Shown: in pieces, positions 53,319 through 61,358 of the stretch
Layout: each line of letters opens with the position of its first letter
Numbering within the stretch: the first letter of the stretch is position 1
From: Propionispira arboris
GTDB taxonomy: Bacteria; Bacillota; Negativicutes; Selenomonadales; Selenomonadaceae
Direction: 5' to 3'
Length of the DNA stretch: 64,000 nucleotides
NCBI RefSeq assembly: GCF_900109225.1
Contig: NZ_FNZK01000009.1
Span: 86,890 to 150,889 of the forward strand
Notes under the pieces: generated by a model
What the model was told of the DNA's origin: nothing
What the model saw: only the letters and a program-made list of their open reading frames with translations
Database searches by the model: none
Program-made: the position numbers and the translations under genes

Positions 53319-54191
53319 ATGGAAGCATGTTTAGAGTCAAGATTGCATTATGATAAGGAACGCTACCATTTACTGTTAACACATCTGGATGCCATTACGT
53401 ATGAATATGATATTGCAAAAGATATCATGGCTTTTAGTGATGCAAAACATCCCCATGATAAGAAATGCATTGAGCAGTATCGCAAAAAACTTTTCACGGT
53501 GAATAGAAATCTCGTACATGTTGATTTTTTTGATAAACTTTTGGCAATTTATACAGGACAAAATTGTAAATCCCAAGAAGTGCTTATCGATTTGCCGTTG
53601 AATCCACAAGGAAAATTTTACTGGTATGAAATTACGAGCGAACAAATCAAAGATGATGCTGGTAAAATCACGCATACAATTGGTGTTATGTGGAATGTCG
53701 ATGAAAGGATGCGAGAATGTGATACACTTCGTTTTCGTTCAGAACAAGATCCACTTACGGGGCTGTATAATCGTGCGGGTACAGAAAAAGCCATTGATCT
53801 TTATTTATCAGGAAAAGGCGGTCAGGTCGTAAGTGCGCTTTTGCTATTAGATATTGATAATTTTCAGCAAATTAATGATACGAGGGGGCATCATTATGGT
53901 GACCAGGTTTTGCATGGCTTGAGTAAAGAAATTCAAAAATTATTTCGTTGTAGTGATATCCTGGGACGTGTGGGCGGTTCGCGGTTTGTTGTATTAATGA
54001 AAGATATTGCTGAAATTGGTATTGTTGATATCAAAGCAGGCAAGCTGAGTGGCATTTTCAATGGCGGGAATTCAGAACTTTATGCGCCGGATGCAACGTG
54101 TAGTGTGGGGGCAGCGATTTATCCTCATAATGGAGCATCTTATATTGAACTGTTAGAACATATTGAAGAAAAGATCAAAAAATTAAAGTAA
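53319..54191 (+). CDS. PAS-GGDEF protein with degenerate active site
   Basis: A 290-residue cytosolic protein. Residues ~15-125 look like a PAS domain (ITYEYDIAKDIMAFSD; FYWYEITSEQIKDDAGK). Residues ~130-290 are a GGDEF domain: DPLTGLYNRAG, LLLLDIDNFQQIND and DILGRVGGSRFVVLM. The signature is GGSRF instead of GGDEF, so the general base/metal-binding Asp-Glu pair is replaced and diguanylate cyclase activity is unlikely. There is no RxxD inhibitory site visible. ATG 53319 follows AAAGGAGGGC. It may act as a c-di-GMP/GTP sensor or be inactive. Confidence 0.85.
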   Translation: MEACLESRLHYDKERYHLLLTHLDAITYEYDIAKDIMAFSDAKHPHDKKCIEQYRKKLFTVNRNLVHVDFFDKLLAIYTGQNCKSQEVLIDLPLNPQGKFYWYEITSEQIKDDAGKITHTIGVMWNVDERMRECDTLRFRSEQDPLTGLYNRAGTEKAIDLYLSGKGGQVVSALLLLDIDNFQQINDTRGHHYGDQVLHGLSKEIQKLFRCSDILGRVGGSRFVVLMKDIAEIGIVDIKAGKLSGIFNGGNSELYAPDATCSVGAAIYPHNGASYIELLEHIEEKIKKLK

Positions 54192-54243
54192 AAGGATTGA
54201 ATTTAAAACTTGTTTTATGATGAAGAATCTATGAAAGCAAAGG

Positions 54244-54281
54244 GCTGACAATGATGCGGATGCATGGTTGTCAGCTTTTTT
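54244..54281 (+). terminator. Terminator after the PAS-GGDEF gene
   Basis: GCTGACAA pairs with TTGTCAGC, followed by a T-run. Confidence 0.75.
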
Positions 54282-54328
54282 ATCTTGACAGTTGGGTCAT
54301 TTTTTAGTACGATTTGAATGTGTATTTT

Positions 54329-54412
54329 ACTAAAGGGGAGTAGCTCTTTGGGATAAGTCAACATACTGGTGGTGTAATGCTATCTGGCTTATCTGATTGA
54401 TTTTATAAATCA
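54329..54412 (+). ncRNA. yybP-ykoY (manganese) riboswitch
   Basis: The conserved segments of this aptamer are present: ACTAAAGGGGAGTAGCTC near 54330 and GTCAACATACTGG at about 54359. They are separated and closed by variable stems ending about 54412. The aptamer is followed at once by a terminator hairpin and then a TMEM165-family gene. Members of this riboswitch class bind Mn2+ and usually switch transcription on. Confidence 0.9.
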
Positions 54413-54413
54413 A

Positions 54414-54469
54414 AAGCGAGACCTTTAGCGTGATTATTTTTTATCACGCTAAAGGTCTCGCTTTTTTTA
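54414..54469 (+). terminator. Riboswitch-controlled intrinsic terminator
   Basis: AAAGCGAGACCTTTAGCGTG pairs with its complement (54445-54465) over an AT loop, then a T-run. It is the expression platform of the preceding aptamer. Confidence 0.88.
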
Positions 54470-54526
54470 TGGAATCATTTTCTAAAGTTGTTATTTCGTG
54501 TTTGGTCGAAAGAAGGAGAGAATAAG

Positions 54527-55120
54527 ATGACAGCTTTTTTAACCGCGTTAGTTTTTGTTGTTTTAGCTGAAATGGGAGATAAGACGCAGCTTTTAGCTAT
54601 GGCGTTTGCTACGAAATATCCTTGGAAAGTGGTCATGAAAGGGGTTTTTGCGGCTACAGTTTTTAACCATTTATTAGCGGTGGTTGTTGGGGCGTATTTA
54701 AATGAATTTATTCCTTTGTATTATATTCAAATTGCCGCAGCTTTATCTTTTATCGTATTTGGTTTATGGACAATTCGTGGTGATGAATTAGGGGATGAGA
54801 CCAGTGATTCCAGGCACGGACCGTTTTGGACCGTGACGATTGCATTTTTTCTGGCAGAAATGGGAGATAAGACGCAGTTTGCCACAATTGCCTTAGCGGC
54901 GCAATTTAATGCGATTATTCCCATTTGGCTGGGGACGACGACTGGTATGATGCTGGCAGATGGATTGGGAATTGTCCTTGGAATTGTTTTAAATAAAAAG
55001 ATTCCCGAAAAGACGATGAAGTGGGGTGCAGCTATTATTTTTATTGCGTTTGGAATATTTGGGCTATATGAAGCTCTGGCAGTTCAAGCATCAGGGGTTA
55101 GTGTATCGAGTTCTTTTTAG
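54527..55120 (+). CDS. TMEM165/Gdt1 family manganese/cation exporter
   Basis: A 197-residue membrane protein of the UPF0016 family with about six helices in two homologous halves. The repeated E-x-G-D-K-T/S motif occurs twice: VLAEMGDKTQLLAM and FLAEMGDKTQFATI, which bind the transported divalent cation. Family members move Mn2+ or Ca2+ out of the cytosol or into vesicles. ATG 54527 follows AAGGAGAG. The Mn2+ riboswitch upstream supports a manganese exporter (as MneA-type proteins). Confidence 0.92.
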   Translation: MTAFLTALVFVVLAEMGDKTQLLAMAFATKYPWKVVMKGVFAATVFNHLLAVVVGAYLNEFIPLYYIQIAAALSFIVFGLWTIRGDELGDETSDSRHGPFWTVTIAFFLAEMGDKTQFATIALAAQFNAIIPIWLGTTTGMMLADGLGIVLGIVLNKKIPEKTMKWGAAIIFIAFGIFGLYEALAVQASGVSVSSSF

Positions 55121-55135
55121 TAAAAACGATTGTTT

Positions 55136-55160
55136 TAATATATAGAATGCAGTTTATACA
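55136..55160. repeat. Possible end fragment of the dispersed palindromic element
   Basis: ATATATAGAATGCAGTTTAT resembles the ends of the longer copies. Confidence 0.35.
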
Positions 55161-55261
55161 GAAAAAATTTTATGATTTTGTATTGATAGTGTATACTTTA
55201 AATAGAGTGATCTTTAAATAAATTTATTAAACATGCTTACAGGCAGGGAGAGAAGGATTGA

Positions 55262-55861
55262 ATGGAACAACTATCACAAATTTTTCTTGATTTTATTAGT
55301 ACATGGGGATACGTTGCTGTTGCTGTATTAATGGCGATGGAAAATGCTTGTATCCCGATTCCGAGCGAACTTGTTTTAGGTTTTGCCGGTTATCTTGTTT
55401 TTGCCGGGCAGATGGATTTTTCGGGTGCGGTAGTTGCTGGAATGATTGGCGGGATGCTAGGTTCAATTTTTGCTTATTATGTTGGTTATTATGGTGGCCG
55501 ACCTTTTGTTAATAAATATGGAAAGTATTTTTTAATGTCACCATCCCATGTTGATACAGCACAGCGTTGGTTTGATAAATATGGTATTAAAGCTGTATTT
55601 TTCAGTCGGATTTTGCCAGTGGTCAGAACCTTTATTTCACTTCCAGCTGGTTTTGCCAAAGTATCCTTTAAACAGTTTATATTTTATACGTTTTTAGGTT
55701 CTCTGCCATGGACGATCTTAATTTTGTATTGTGGAATGATCCTTGGTGAGAATTGGCAAGTTATGCGACAGGTCGGTCATGAAGCGAGTCTTGTATTTGT
55801 TTTTGCAGCGGCTATTGCTCTCATGGTATGGTATTGCTACAAGAAAAAACGGCAAAATTAA
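55262..55861 (+). CDS. DedA family membrane protein
   Basis: A 199-residue DedA/SNARE-associated-type membrane protein. ENACIPIPSELVLGFAGYL, GGMLGSIFAYYVGYYGGRPF and FFSRILPVVRTFISLPAGFAKV are signature stretches. DedA proteins include undecaprenyl-phosphate and phospholipid flippases, and affect membrane homeostasis. The ATG follows GGGAGAGAAGG. Substrate is not known here. Confidence 0.9.
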   Translation: MEQLSQIFLDFISTWGYVAVAVLMAMENACIPIPSELVLGFAGYLVFAGQMDFSGAVVAGMIGGMLGSIFAYYVGYYGGRPFVNKYGKYFLMSPSHVDTAQRWFDKYGIKAVFFSRILPVVRTFISLPAGFAKVSFKQFIFYTFLGSLPWTILILYCGMILGENWQVMRQVGHEASLVFVFAAAIALMVWYCYKKKRQN

Positions 55862-55878
55862 AAAATAGATTAATGAAT

Positions 55879-55916
55879 AATAATGAGAGAATCTGTATAT
55901 GGATTCTCTCATTATT
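55879..55916 (+). terminator. Terminator after the DedA gene
   Basis: AATAATGAGAGAATC pairs with GATTCTCTCATTATT, followed by TTG. Confidence 0.8.
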
Positions 55917-56023
55917 TTGTAATTCTATAGAATTGGTTGAATGTTTATAAAATGAATTGTATACTTATAAAGAACCGTAAAATTGTTAAGAATAAATGAA
56001 ATTTTAATATAGAGGTACAAAAT

Positions 56024-57028
56024 GTGAAAAAAAATATAACCATTGTAGAAGTTGCCGAAAAAGCTGGAGTATCAAAGACGACGATATCCAGATATTTAAA
56101 TGGTAAATTTGAATTCATGTCACAAGACTCAAAAGAAAAAATTGCCCGTGTGATTGAAGAACTTGGCTATCGTCCGAATAATCTGGCACGCAGCCTAAAA
56201 TCAAAGCGCAGCCGGATTATTGGTGTTATTGTATCGGATATTGGCAGTCCTTTTTCTTCTATTTTGCTCAAAGGAATTAGTGACTGTTGTGAACGTTATG
56301 GCTATGGAGTTTTGATTACGAATACCAATGATAACCCTAAAAAAGAACGTGATTATATTTTATCGATGCTTGATCAGCGCGTTGAAGGGATTATTGTTAA
56401 TACGACGGGACAAAATGATGATTTTTTACGACAAATTGGCAAGGGGAATGTTCCGCTTATTCTTGCGGATCGTGCAATTGAGGAAAAAATGTTTGATACA
56501 ATCCGGTCGGCAGATTATCCAATCACGATAAAGGTAGCGGAGCATTTAAAACAACGTGGCTTTACTAGAGTAGGCTGGTTTGTGGAACCGCTTAATAACG
56601 GTGCAAGGATTTTGCGCCATAAAGCTTATGTTGCAGCCTGTAAAGAAGTTCTTCATATTGAACCACAAGTATATATTATGGAAGATAAGTCATCTCTGGC
56701 TGTTGAAAAACTGGTACAACAGTTTATAGATGCCAATGGTTCAGAGCGAAAAGCAATTTATACAGCCAATGGTGTTGTTACACTGCATATTGTAAAAGCT
56801 TTGCAACGGATGGGTATTCATTGTCCGGACGATTTGGGTTTGTGCGGATTCAATAATTGGAACTGGACAGAACTTGTTGGTGGCGGCCTGACGGTTGTGG
56901 CTCAACCAAGTTATAAAATTGGGCGTGAAGCAGTAAAACGGATGATGTTTCGGATACATCGCAATCATAACGCAGCACCGCGGCTGATTGAGCTGGAGTG
57001 TGAATTGATTGTGAGACATTCAACCTGA
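56024..57028 (+). CDS. LacI family transcriptional regulator
   Basis: A 334-residue LacI-type regulator. The N-terminal DNA-binding domain is VEVAEKAGVSKTTISRYLNG, followed by the hinge GYRPNNLARSLKS and a periplasmic-binding-protein-like effector domain (IIGVIVSDIGSPFSSILLKG). The GTG start follows AGAGGTAC. It resembles KdgR-like regulators of sugar-acid metabolism by the N-terminal part. It ends at its own terminator, ahead of larB; the palindrome in the larB promoter might be its operator, but this is a guess. Confidence 0.9.
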   Translation: MKKNITIVEVAEKAGVSKTTISRYLNGKFEFMSQDSKEKIARVIEELGYRPNNLARSLKSKRSRIIGVIVSDIGSPFSSILLKGISDCCERYGYGVLITNTNDNPKKERDYILSMLDQRVEGIIVNTTGQNDDFLRQIGKGNVPLILADRAIEEKMFDTIRSADYPITIKVAEHLKQRGFTRVGWFVEPLNNGARILRHKAYVAACKEVLHIEPQVYIMEDKSSLAVEKLVQQFIDANGSERKAIYTANGVVTLHIVKALQRMGIHCPDDLGLCGFNNWNWTELVGGGLTVVAQPSYKIGREAVKRMMFRIHRNHNAAPRLIELECELIVRHST

Positions 57029-57052
57029 AAAGGAACCGTATAGTTTGTGAGA

Positions 57053-57094
57053 AAAAGATCGAAATGGCAGAAGCTGATTTTCGGTCTTTTTTTA
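57053..57094 (+). terminator. Terminator after the LacI gene
   Basis: AAAGATCGAAA pairs with TTTTCGGTCTTT, followed by T. Confidence 0.75.
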
Positions 57095-57113
57095 AATTTA
57101 TGACGAATCAGAC

Positions 57114-57144
57114 TTGACTTAGAGTTGACTCTAGATATTATAAT
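57114..57144 (+). promoter_or_regulatory. Promoter of the lar genes with an internal inverted repeat
   Basis: TTGACT (57114) and TATTAT (57136; 16-bp spacing) or TATAAT (57139). AGAGT-TG-ACTCT (57121-57132) is an inverted repeat in the spacer, where a repressor or activator could bind. Confidence 0.5.
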
Positions 57145-57253
57145 AAAATCATATATATAGCGTATTCTAATTCGTTTTATATAGTGAAAATAGAAAAATA
57201 TTTATCGAATCAAATCATATGAAGTCTGATATAGAGTGAAGTGGTGAGAATAT

Positions 57254-58009
57254 ATGAATGAAAAAGAAATTTTAGATTTGCTTCAGGCGTTTAAAGATGG
57301 CAGTATTTCTGGTGATGCTGTAGTAGAAAAAATAAAAAAAATCCCTTATGAGGATATCGGTTTTGCGAAGCTGGATCATCATCGCAGCATGCGACAAGGT
57401 TTTCCCGAAGTTGTTTTTTGCCAAGGAAAAACCATTGAACAGATTGTTGAAATTATGCAACGCTTAGCGAAGGAAAGTCAAAGCAATATTTTAGCTTCTC
57501 GGGCGACGCCAGAAATGTATGAAGCGGTTTTTTGCAAACTCCCCGAAGCTGAATATAACGAATTGGCACGGGTTATTTTTCTTAAGCGGCAGCAAAAACC
57601 TATCGATCAGGCACGAAGTATCTTAATTTTGACAGCCGGGACAAGCGATATTCCGGTTGCTGAAGAAGCGAAAATGACGGCCGAACTTATGGGGAATGTT
57701 GTCGTTACTTGTTATGATGTGGGCGTGGCCGGGATTCATCGGCTTTTTGCTAAAAAATATTTGATTGATGCTGCTAATGTCATTGTTGTAATTGCTGGAA
57801 TGGAAGGTGCCTTGGCAAGTGTTGTGGGGGGGCTTACTGATAAACCTGTAATTGCGGTGCCGACAAGTATTGGTTATGGTGCTTCTTTTCAAGGACTGGC
57901 AGCTCTTTTATCCATGCTTAACAGCTGTGCAGCCGGGGTTGCTGTAATGAATATAGATAATGGTTTTGGTGCGGGGAAATTAGCAAGTACCATAAATCAT
58001 ATGAGGTGA
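57254..58009 (+). CDS. larB: Nickel-pincer cofactor biosynthesis protein LarB
   Basis: A 251-residue enzyme related to PurE-type AIR carboxylase. LTAGTSDIPVAEEAKMTAEL, GVAGIHRLF, GMEGALASVVGGLTDKPVIAVPTS match the PurE-like half. LarB carboxylates and hydrolyses nicotinic acid adenine dinucleotide to pyridinium-3,5-biscarboxylic acid mononucleotide, the first step to the nickel cofactor. Its end overlaps the larC start by four bases. Confidence 0.95.
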   Translation: MNEKEILDLLQAFKDGSISGDAVVEKIKKIPYEDIGFAKLDHHRSMRQGFPEVVFCQGKTIEQIVEIMQRLAKESQSNILASRATPEMYEAVFCKLPEAEYNELARVIFLKRQQKPIDQARSILILTAGTSDIPVAEEAKMTAELMGNVVVTCYDVGVAGIHRLFAKKYLIDAANVIVVIAGMEGALASVVGGLTDKPVIAVPTSIGYGASFQGLAALLSMLNSCAAGVAVMNIDNGFGAGKLASTINHMR

Positions 58010-59295
58010 ATGAATTGAACGCTATTTATTTGGACTGCTTTGCGGGCATTAGCGGTAATATGCTTTTAGGAGCATTTTTACAGGCTGGAGTGCCGGAAAG
58101 CTACTTAAAGACGGAACTTAGCAAATTATCTTTGGCAGATGAATTTCAGCTTATTGTAACAAAGGTAAACAAAAATGGTATCGAAGCCTTGTATGTTGAG
58201 GTTGATTTATTACCAAGCCGTGCAAAAACCGTGACTTTACATCACAGCCATGACCATAATGATCATGACGACCATAGTCATCATCATGAGCCGGTAGATG
58301 GACATTTACATCGGACTATGACCGATATTCGTCGACTCATTGAAATGTCTACCTTGGATTTATCCGTTAAGAAAACTAGTATTTTGATTTTTGAAACATT
58401 GGCACAAGCTGAGGGAAAAGTGCATGGAAAGCCAGCTCATGAAGTGCATTTTCATGAAGTTGGAGCGATAGACTCTATTGTTGATATTGTTGGAACGGCA
58501 ATTTGCCTTCAATATTTGCAAATTGAAAAAATATATGTGTCAAAACTAAATGTTGGTGGCGGCTTTGTGAAATGTGCGCATGGTTTGATGCCAGTACCAG
58601 CACCAGCAACGGCAGAACTTCTCAAAAATATTTCTTTTTATGGTGGTACTATTGAGAAAGAACTGGTTACGCCAACTGGGGCAGCTGTGATTAAAGCCTT
58701 AGCGAATGTGGATACAACAGATTTACCAGATGGATTTACACATAAGATGGTTGCGTATGGTGCGGGAACATGGGATCTTGTTATACCAAATGTTTTGCGT
58801 ATGTATATCGGGCATATCGAGTTTGTAAATAAGAAATCAAAAAAAATGTTAATAGAAACCAATATTGATGATTTAAGTCCACAGGTTTATGAATATGTAT
58901 TTGAAGGTTTATTTAAAGCTGGGGCAAGAGATGTTTGGATTACACCAATTATGATGAAAAAAAGCAGACCGGCACAAATTCTGTCGGTGCTGGTTGATGA
59001 TGTGCATGTGCAAGTTTGCCAAGACCTTATTTTTAAGGAAACATCGACAATTGGTCTGCGCATTCAGGAGGTTGAACGCATAGAAGCCAAACGGACAGTA
59101 ACAAGTGTTTTGACTAATTATGGAGAAATATCTTGTAAAATTAGTTATTATGGTGATGCTGTAAGTAATATTTCAGTTGAGTATGAAGACTGCAAAAGAT
59201 TGGCTCTGCAGTATGATGTACCTCTTAAATTGATACAACAAGAAGCATTGCAAATGGCACATGCTTTATATTCAAAAAGAAAAGAAGGAAAATGA
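58006..59295 (+). CDS. larC: Nickel insertion protein LarC
   Basis: A 429-residue cyclometallase that inserts nickel into the pincer cofactor. CFAGISGNMLLGAFLQAG begins it; a His/Asp-rich stretch at about residues 79-105 (HHSHDHNDHDDHSHHH) probably holds nickel. VHFHEVGAIDSIVDIVGTA and TPTGAAVIKALA are also conserved. The start is GTG 58006, inside the larB stop region. In Lactiplantibacillus plantarum larC is read through a programmed frameshift (LarC1/LarC2), but here it is one open frame. Confidence 0.95.
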   Translation: MNELNAIYLDCFAGISGNMLLGAFLQAGVPESYLKTELSKLSLADEFQLIVTKVNKNGIEALYVEVDLLPSRAKTVTLHHSHDHNDHDDHSHHHEPVDGHLHRTMTDIRRLIEMSTLDLSVKKTSILIFETLAQAEGKVHGKPAHEVHFHEVGAIDSIVDIVGTAICLQYLQIEKIYVSKLNVGGGFVKCAHGLMPVPAPATAELLKNISFYGGTIEKELVTPTGAAVIKALANVDTTDLPDGFTHKMVAYGAGTWDLVIPNVLRMYIGHIEFVNKKSKKMLIETNIDDLSPQVYEYVFEGLFKAGARDVWITPIMMKKSRPAQILSVLVDDVHVQVCQDLIFKETSTIGLRIQEVERIEAKRTVTSVLTNYGEISCKISYYGDAVSNISVEYEDCKRLALQYDVPLKLIQQEALQMAHALYSKRKEGK

Positions 59296-60095
59296 TTGTG
59301 GAAAAAGAAAATAAATTATTGGAAATTTTACGCGATTATGGTTCTGTCGTAGTTGCTTTTTCAGGGGGGGTTGATAGCTCGGTTTTATCTAAAGCAGCTA
59401 AGCTTGTTTTGGGCGATAAGGCGGCAGCAATTACAGCCGCTTCGGAACTGCTGCCGAAAGAGGAATTGACGGATGCAAAAGAAGTTGCGGCAATTATTGG
59501 AATTGAACATAAAGTGATCTCGGTACAAGACTTAGCCAATCCCAAATTTGTCGTAAATGATCGTGAACGTTGCTATTATTGTAAGGAAAAACGTTTTGCC
59601 CTTTTGACCACATGGGCGCAAGAACATGGCTATCAAAAGGTTGTAGAAGGATCCAATCTGGATGATGATGGAGATTATCGTCCCGGCATGAGAGCTTTAC
59701 GAGAAAATGATTTTGTGGCATCACCACTTGCTATAGCTGGATTTAACAAAAAGGATATACGGAATTTAGCAAAAAAATGGAATCTGCCTGTATGGAATAA
59801 ACCAAGTGCGGCATGTTTGGCTTCACGTATAAGTTATGGACTTGAAATTACAGCGGATCGATTAAAACAGGTAGAGCATGCGGAGCAAATTATTCGACAG
59901 TATGTACAAGGACAGCTTCGGGTTCGGCATCATGGGAATTTGGCACGGATTGAGGTTGCGACCGAGTTTTTGCCGACCTTACTGGATCATGATGTGAATG
60001 AGGAAATCATTCGCGAAATTAAAAAAATTGGCTTTACCTATGTGACTCTTGACTTACAGGGGTATCGGATGGGGAGTCAAAACGAGATACTATAA
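59292..60095 (+). CDS. larE: Sulfur transferase LarE for nickel-pincer cofactor
   Basis: A 267-residue PP-loop ATPase. The PP-loop is SGGVDSS (24-30). Cys175 in SAACLASR corresponds in position to the sacrificial cysteine (Cys176) of L. plantarum LarE, which donates its sulfur to the cofactor. A CYYC pair near residue 94-97 is also present. It overlaps larC by four bases and ends the lar operon before a terminator. No larA-like racemase gene is in the window. Confidence 0.95.
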   Translation: MIVEKENKLLEILRDYGSVVVAFSGGVDSSVLSKAAKLVLGDKAAAITAASELLPKEELTDAKEVAAIIGIEHKVISVQDLANPKFVVNDRERCYYCKEKRFALLTTWAQEHGYQKVVEGSNLDDDGDYRPGMRALRENDFVASPLAIAGFNKKDIRNLAKKWNLPVWNKPSAACLASRISYGLEITADRLKQVEHAEQIIRQYVQGQLRVRHHGNLARIEVATEFLPTLLDHDVNEEIIREIKKIGFTYVTLDLQGYRMGSQNEIL

Positions 60096-60098
60096 AAA

Positions 60099-60142
60099 GA
60101 ACCCACTCATATTTGAGAATGAGTGGGTTTTCAATTTTTGCT
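60099..60142 (+). terminator. Terminator of the lar operon
   Basis: GAACCCACTCAT pairs with ATGAGTGGGTTT, followed by TTCAATTTTT. Confidence 0.85.
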
Positions 60143-60156
60143 TTGGGGGCATTTTT

Positions 60157-61116
60157 ATGAAAAAACAGCATGTTTTGCGAGTGATAGGATGGTTCTTGCT
60201 GTTTATAATGGTCATAGGTATTGTTTTAATCAATGGAATTGGACTTTATGCTGGAAATTGGTTTTATGAAGAAGTCGATGTGGCTTATGTACGGGAACAT
60301 CGGGGCGAGGATAGCAAACATCAAGAACTTTTAACGGAAGGAAAAGCAACGAAAGATTGGCAAGATGTGGAACTTATTTCGAAACATGGTTATAAATTAA
60401 AGGGAACGTATATTCCAAATTCACAAAAATCCCAGAAAACTTTGATTTTTTTACATGGATTTACGAAAAACCGCTTATATGGATTGGACTATGCAAGAAT
60501 GTATTTACAAGAGGGCTATAATCTTTTACTTGTTGACTCGAAAGCACATGGTGATAGCGGGGGCAGTGCAGTTAGCTGGGGAATACAAGAGAAAGATGAT
60601 GTGGATTCCTGGGTGGATTGGGCGCAACATAAATTTCCTGATGGGATCATTGGGGTTCATGGTGTATCGATGGGGGCAGCAACAGCGCTTATGTACGCTG
60701 GTTTTGATGAAACGCAGCATAAAGTGGCTTTTTATGTAGCAGATAGTGCTTATTCGCAGCTAGAGCCACTGTTGAAAGAGAAAATAATTGAACAAATAAA
60801 ATTGCCAGAGGATTCTTTTTTGCCAGATGTATTGCTTTTTTATAGTAATGTAGTATCCTATTATAAAAATCGCTATACATTTCACGGCTCGTCACCGCTT
60901 ACCGCGATCACAGCAGTTACAACACCCATCCTGTTTATTCATGGTGGAGCAGATACGTTAGTGCCGCCAAAAATGAGTGAAGACTTGTATGCGTCAGTCA
61001 AAGGCCCTAAGGAACTACATATATTTCCGCAAGCAATTCACGCCTGTGCAGTTTATCAGGATCGCAGACAATATACACAGATCGTGCAAACGTTTATTGA
61101 AAAGTATGGAAAATAA
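60157..61116 (+). CDS. Alpha/beta hydrolase, membrane-anchored
   Basis: A 319-residue serine hydrolase. One N-terminal transmembrane segment (WFLLFIMVIGIVLINGIGLYAG) anchors it. LIFLHGFTKNR is the oxyanion region, GVHGVSMGAATAL carries the nucleophile serine (G-x-S-x-G), an Asp is in HGGADTLVPP and the His in AIHACAVY. Such proteins are typical secreted or surface esterases/peptidases of the YqiK/BEM46-like group. ATG 60157 follows GGGGGC; the longer frame from 60049 runs inside larE. Substrate unknown. Confidence 0.88.
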   Translation: MKKQHVLRVIGWFLLFIMVIGIVLINGIGLYAGNWFYEEVDVAYVREHRGEDSKHQELLTEGKATKDWQDVELISKHGYKLKGTYIPNSQKSQKTLIFLHGFTKNRLYGLDYARMYLQEGYNLLLVDSKAHGDSGGSAVSWGIQEKDDVDSWVDWAQHKFPDGIIGVHGVSMGAATALMYAGFDETQHKVAFYVADSAYSQLEPLLKEKIIEQIKLPEDSFLPDVLLFYSNVVSYYKNRYTFHGSSPLTAITAVTTPILFIHGGADTLVPPKMSEDLYASVKGPKELHIFPQAIHACAVYQDRRQYTQIVQTFIEKYGK

Positions 61117-61207
61117 ATGTAAGGCAAAATAATTGGTTAAAAGAATAGTTAACCTTATTTTAGTATATGGTTGACGAAGTGCCTTCGCTGAAATATAATA
61201 AATAAAG

Positions 61208-61318
61208 TATATAATGCATTAAAGAAAGTACATCTCGCCTATCAGTCTGCCGGGAATGGTATATAGGCATTCCATTCCTGACGATTGCTATATAGAATAT
61301 TTAATGCAACTTATATAG
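61208..61318. repeat. Dispersed palindromic element, medium copy
   Basis: Starts TATATAATGCATTAAAGAAA and ends TTTAATGCAACTTATATAG. GGAATGG and CCATTCC arms face each other around a short middle; it lacks the ~40-bp core seen in the 36813 and 42851 copies. It lies in the bioB upstream region. Confidence 0.8.
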
Positions 61319-61358
61319 AAATGAAATATATTATTATTTTAAAGTGAGGCCAATGTTT

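Noticed and set aside
61135..61154. GGTTAA-N8-TTAACC inverted repeat upstream of bioB as a BirA operator
   Set aside because: BirA operators have the opposite arm orientation and a longer spacer; the site is more than 200 bases from the bioB start.
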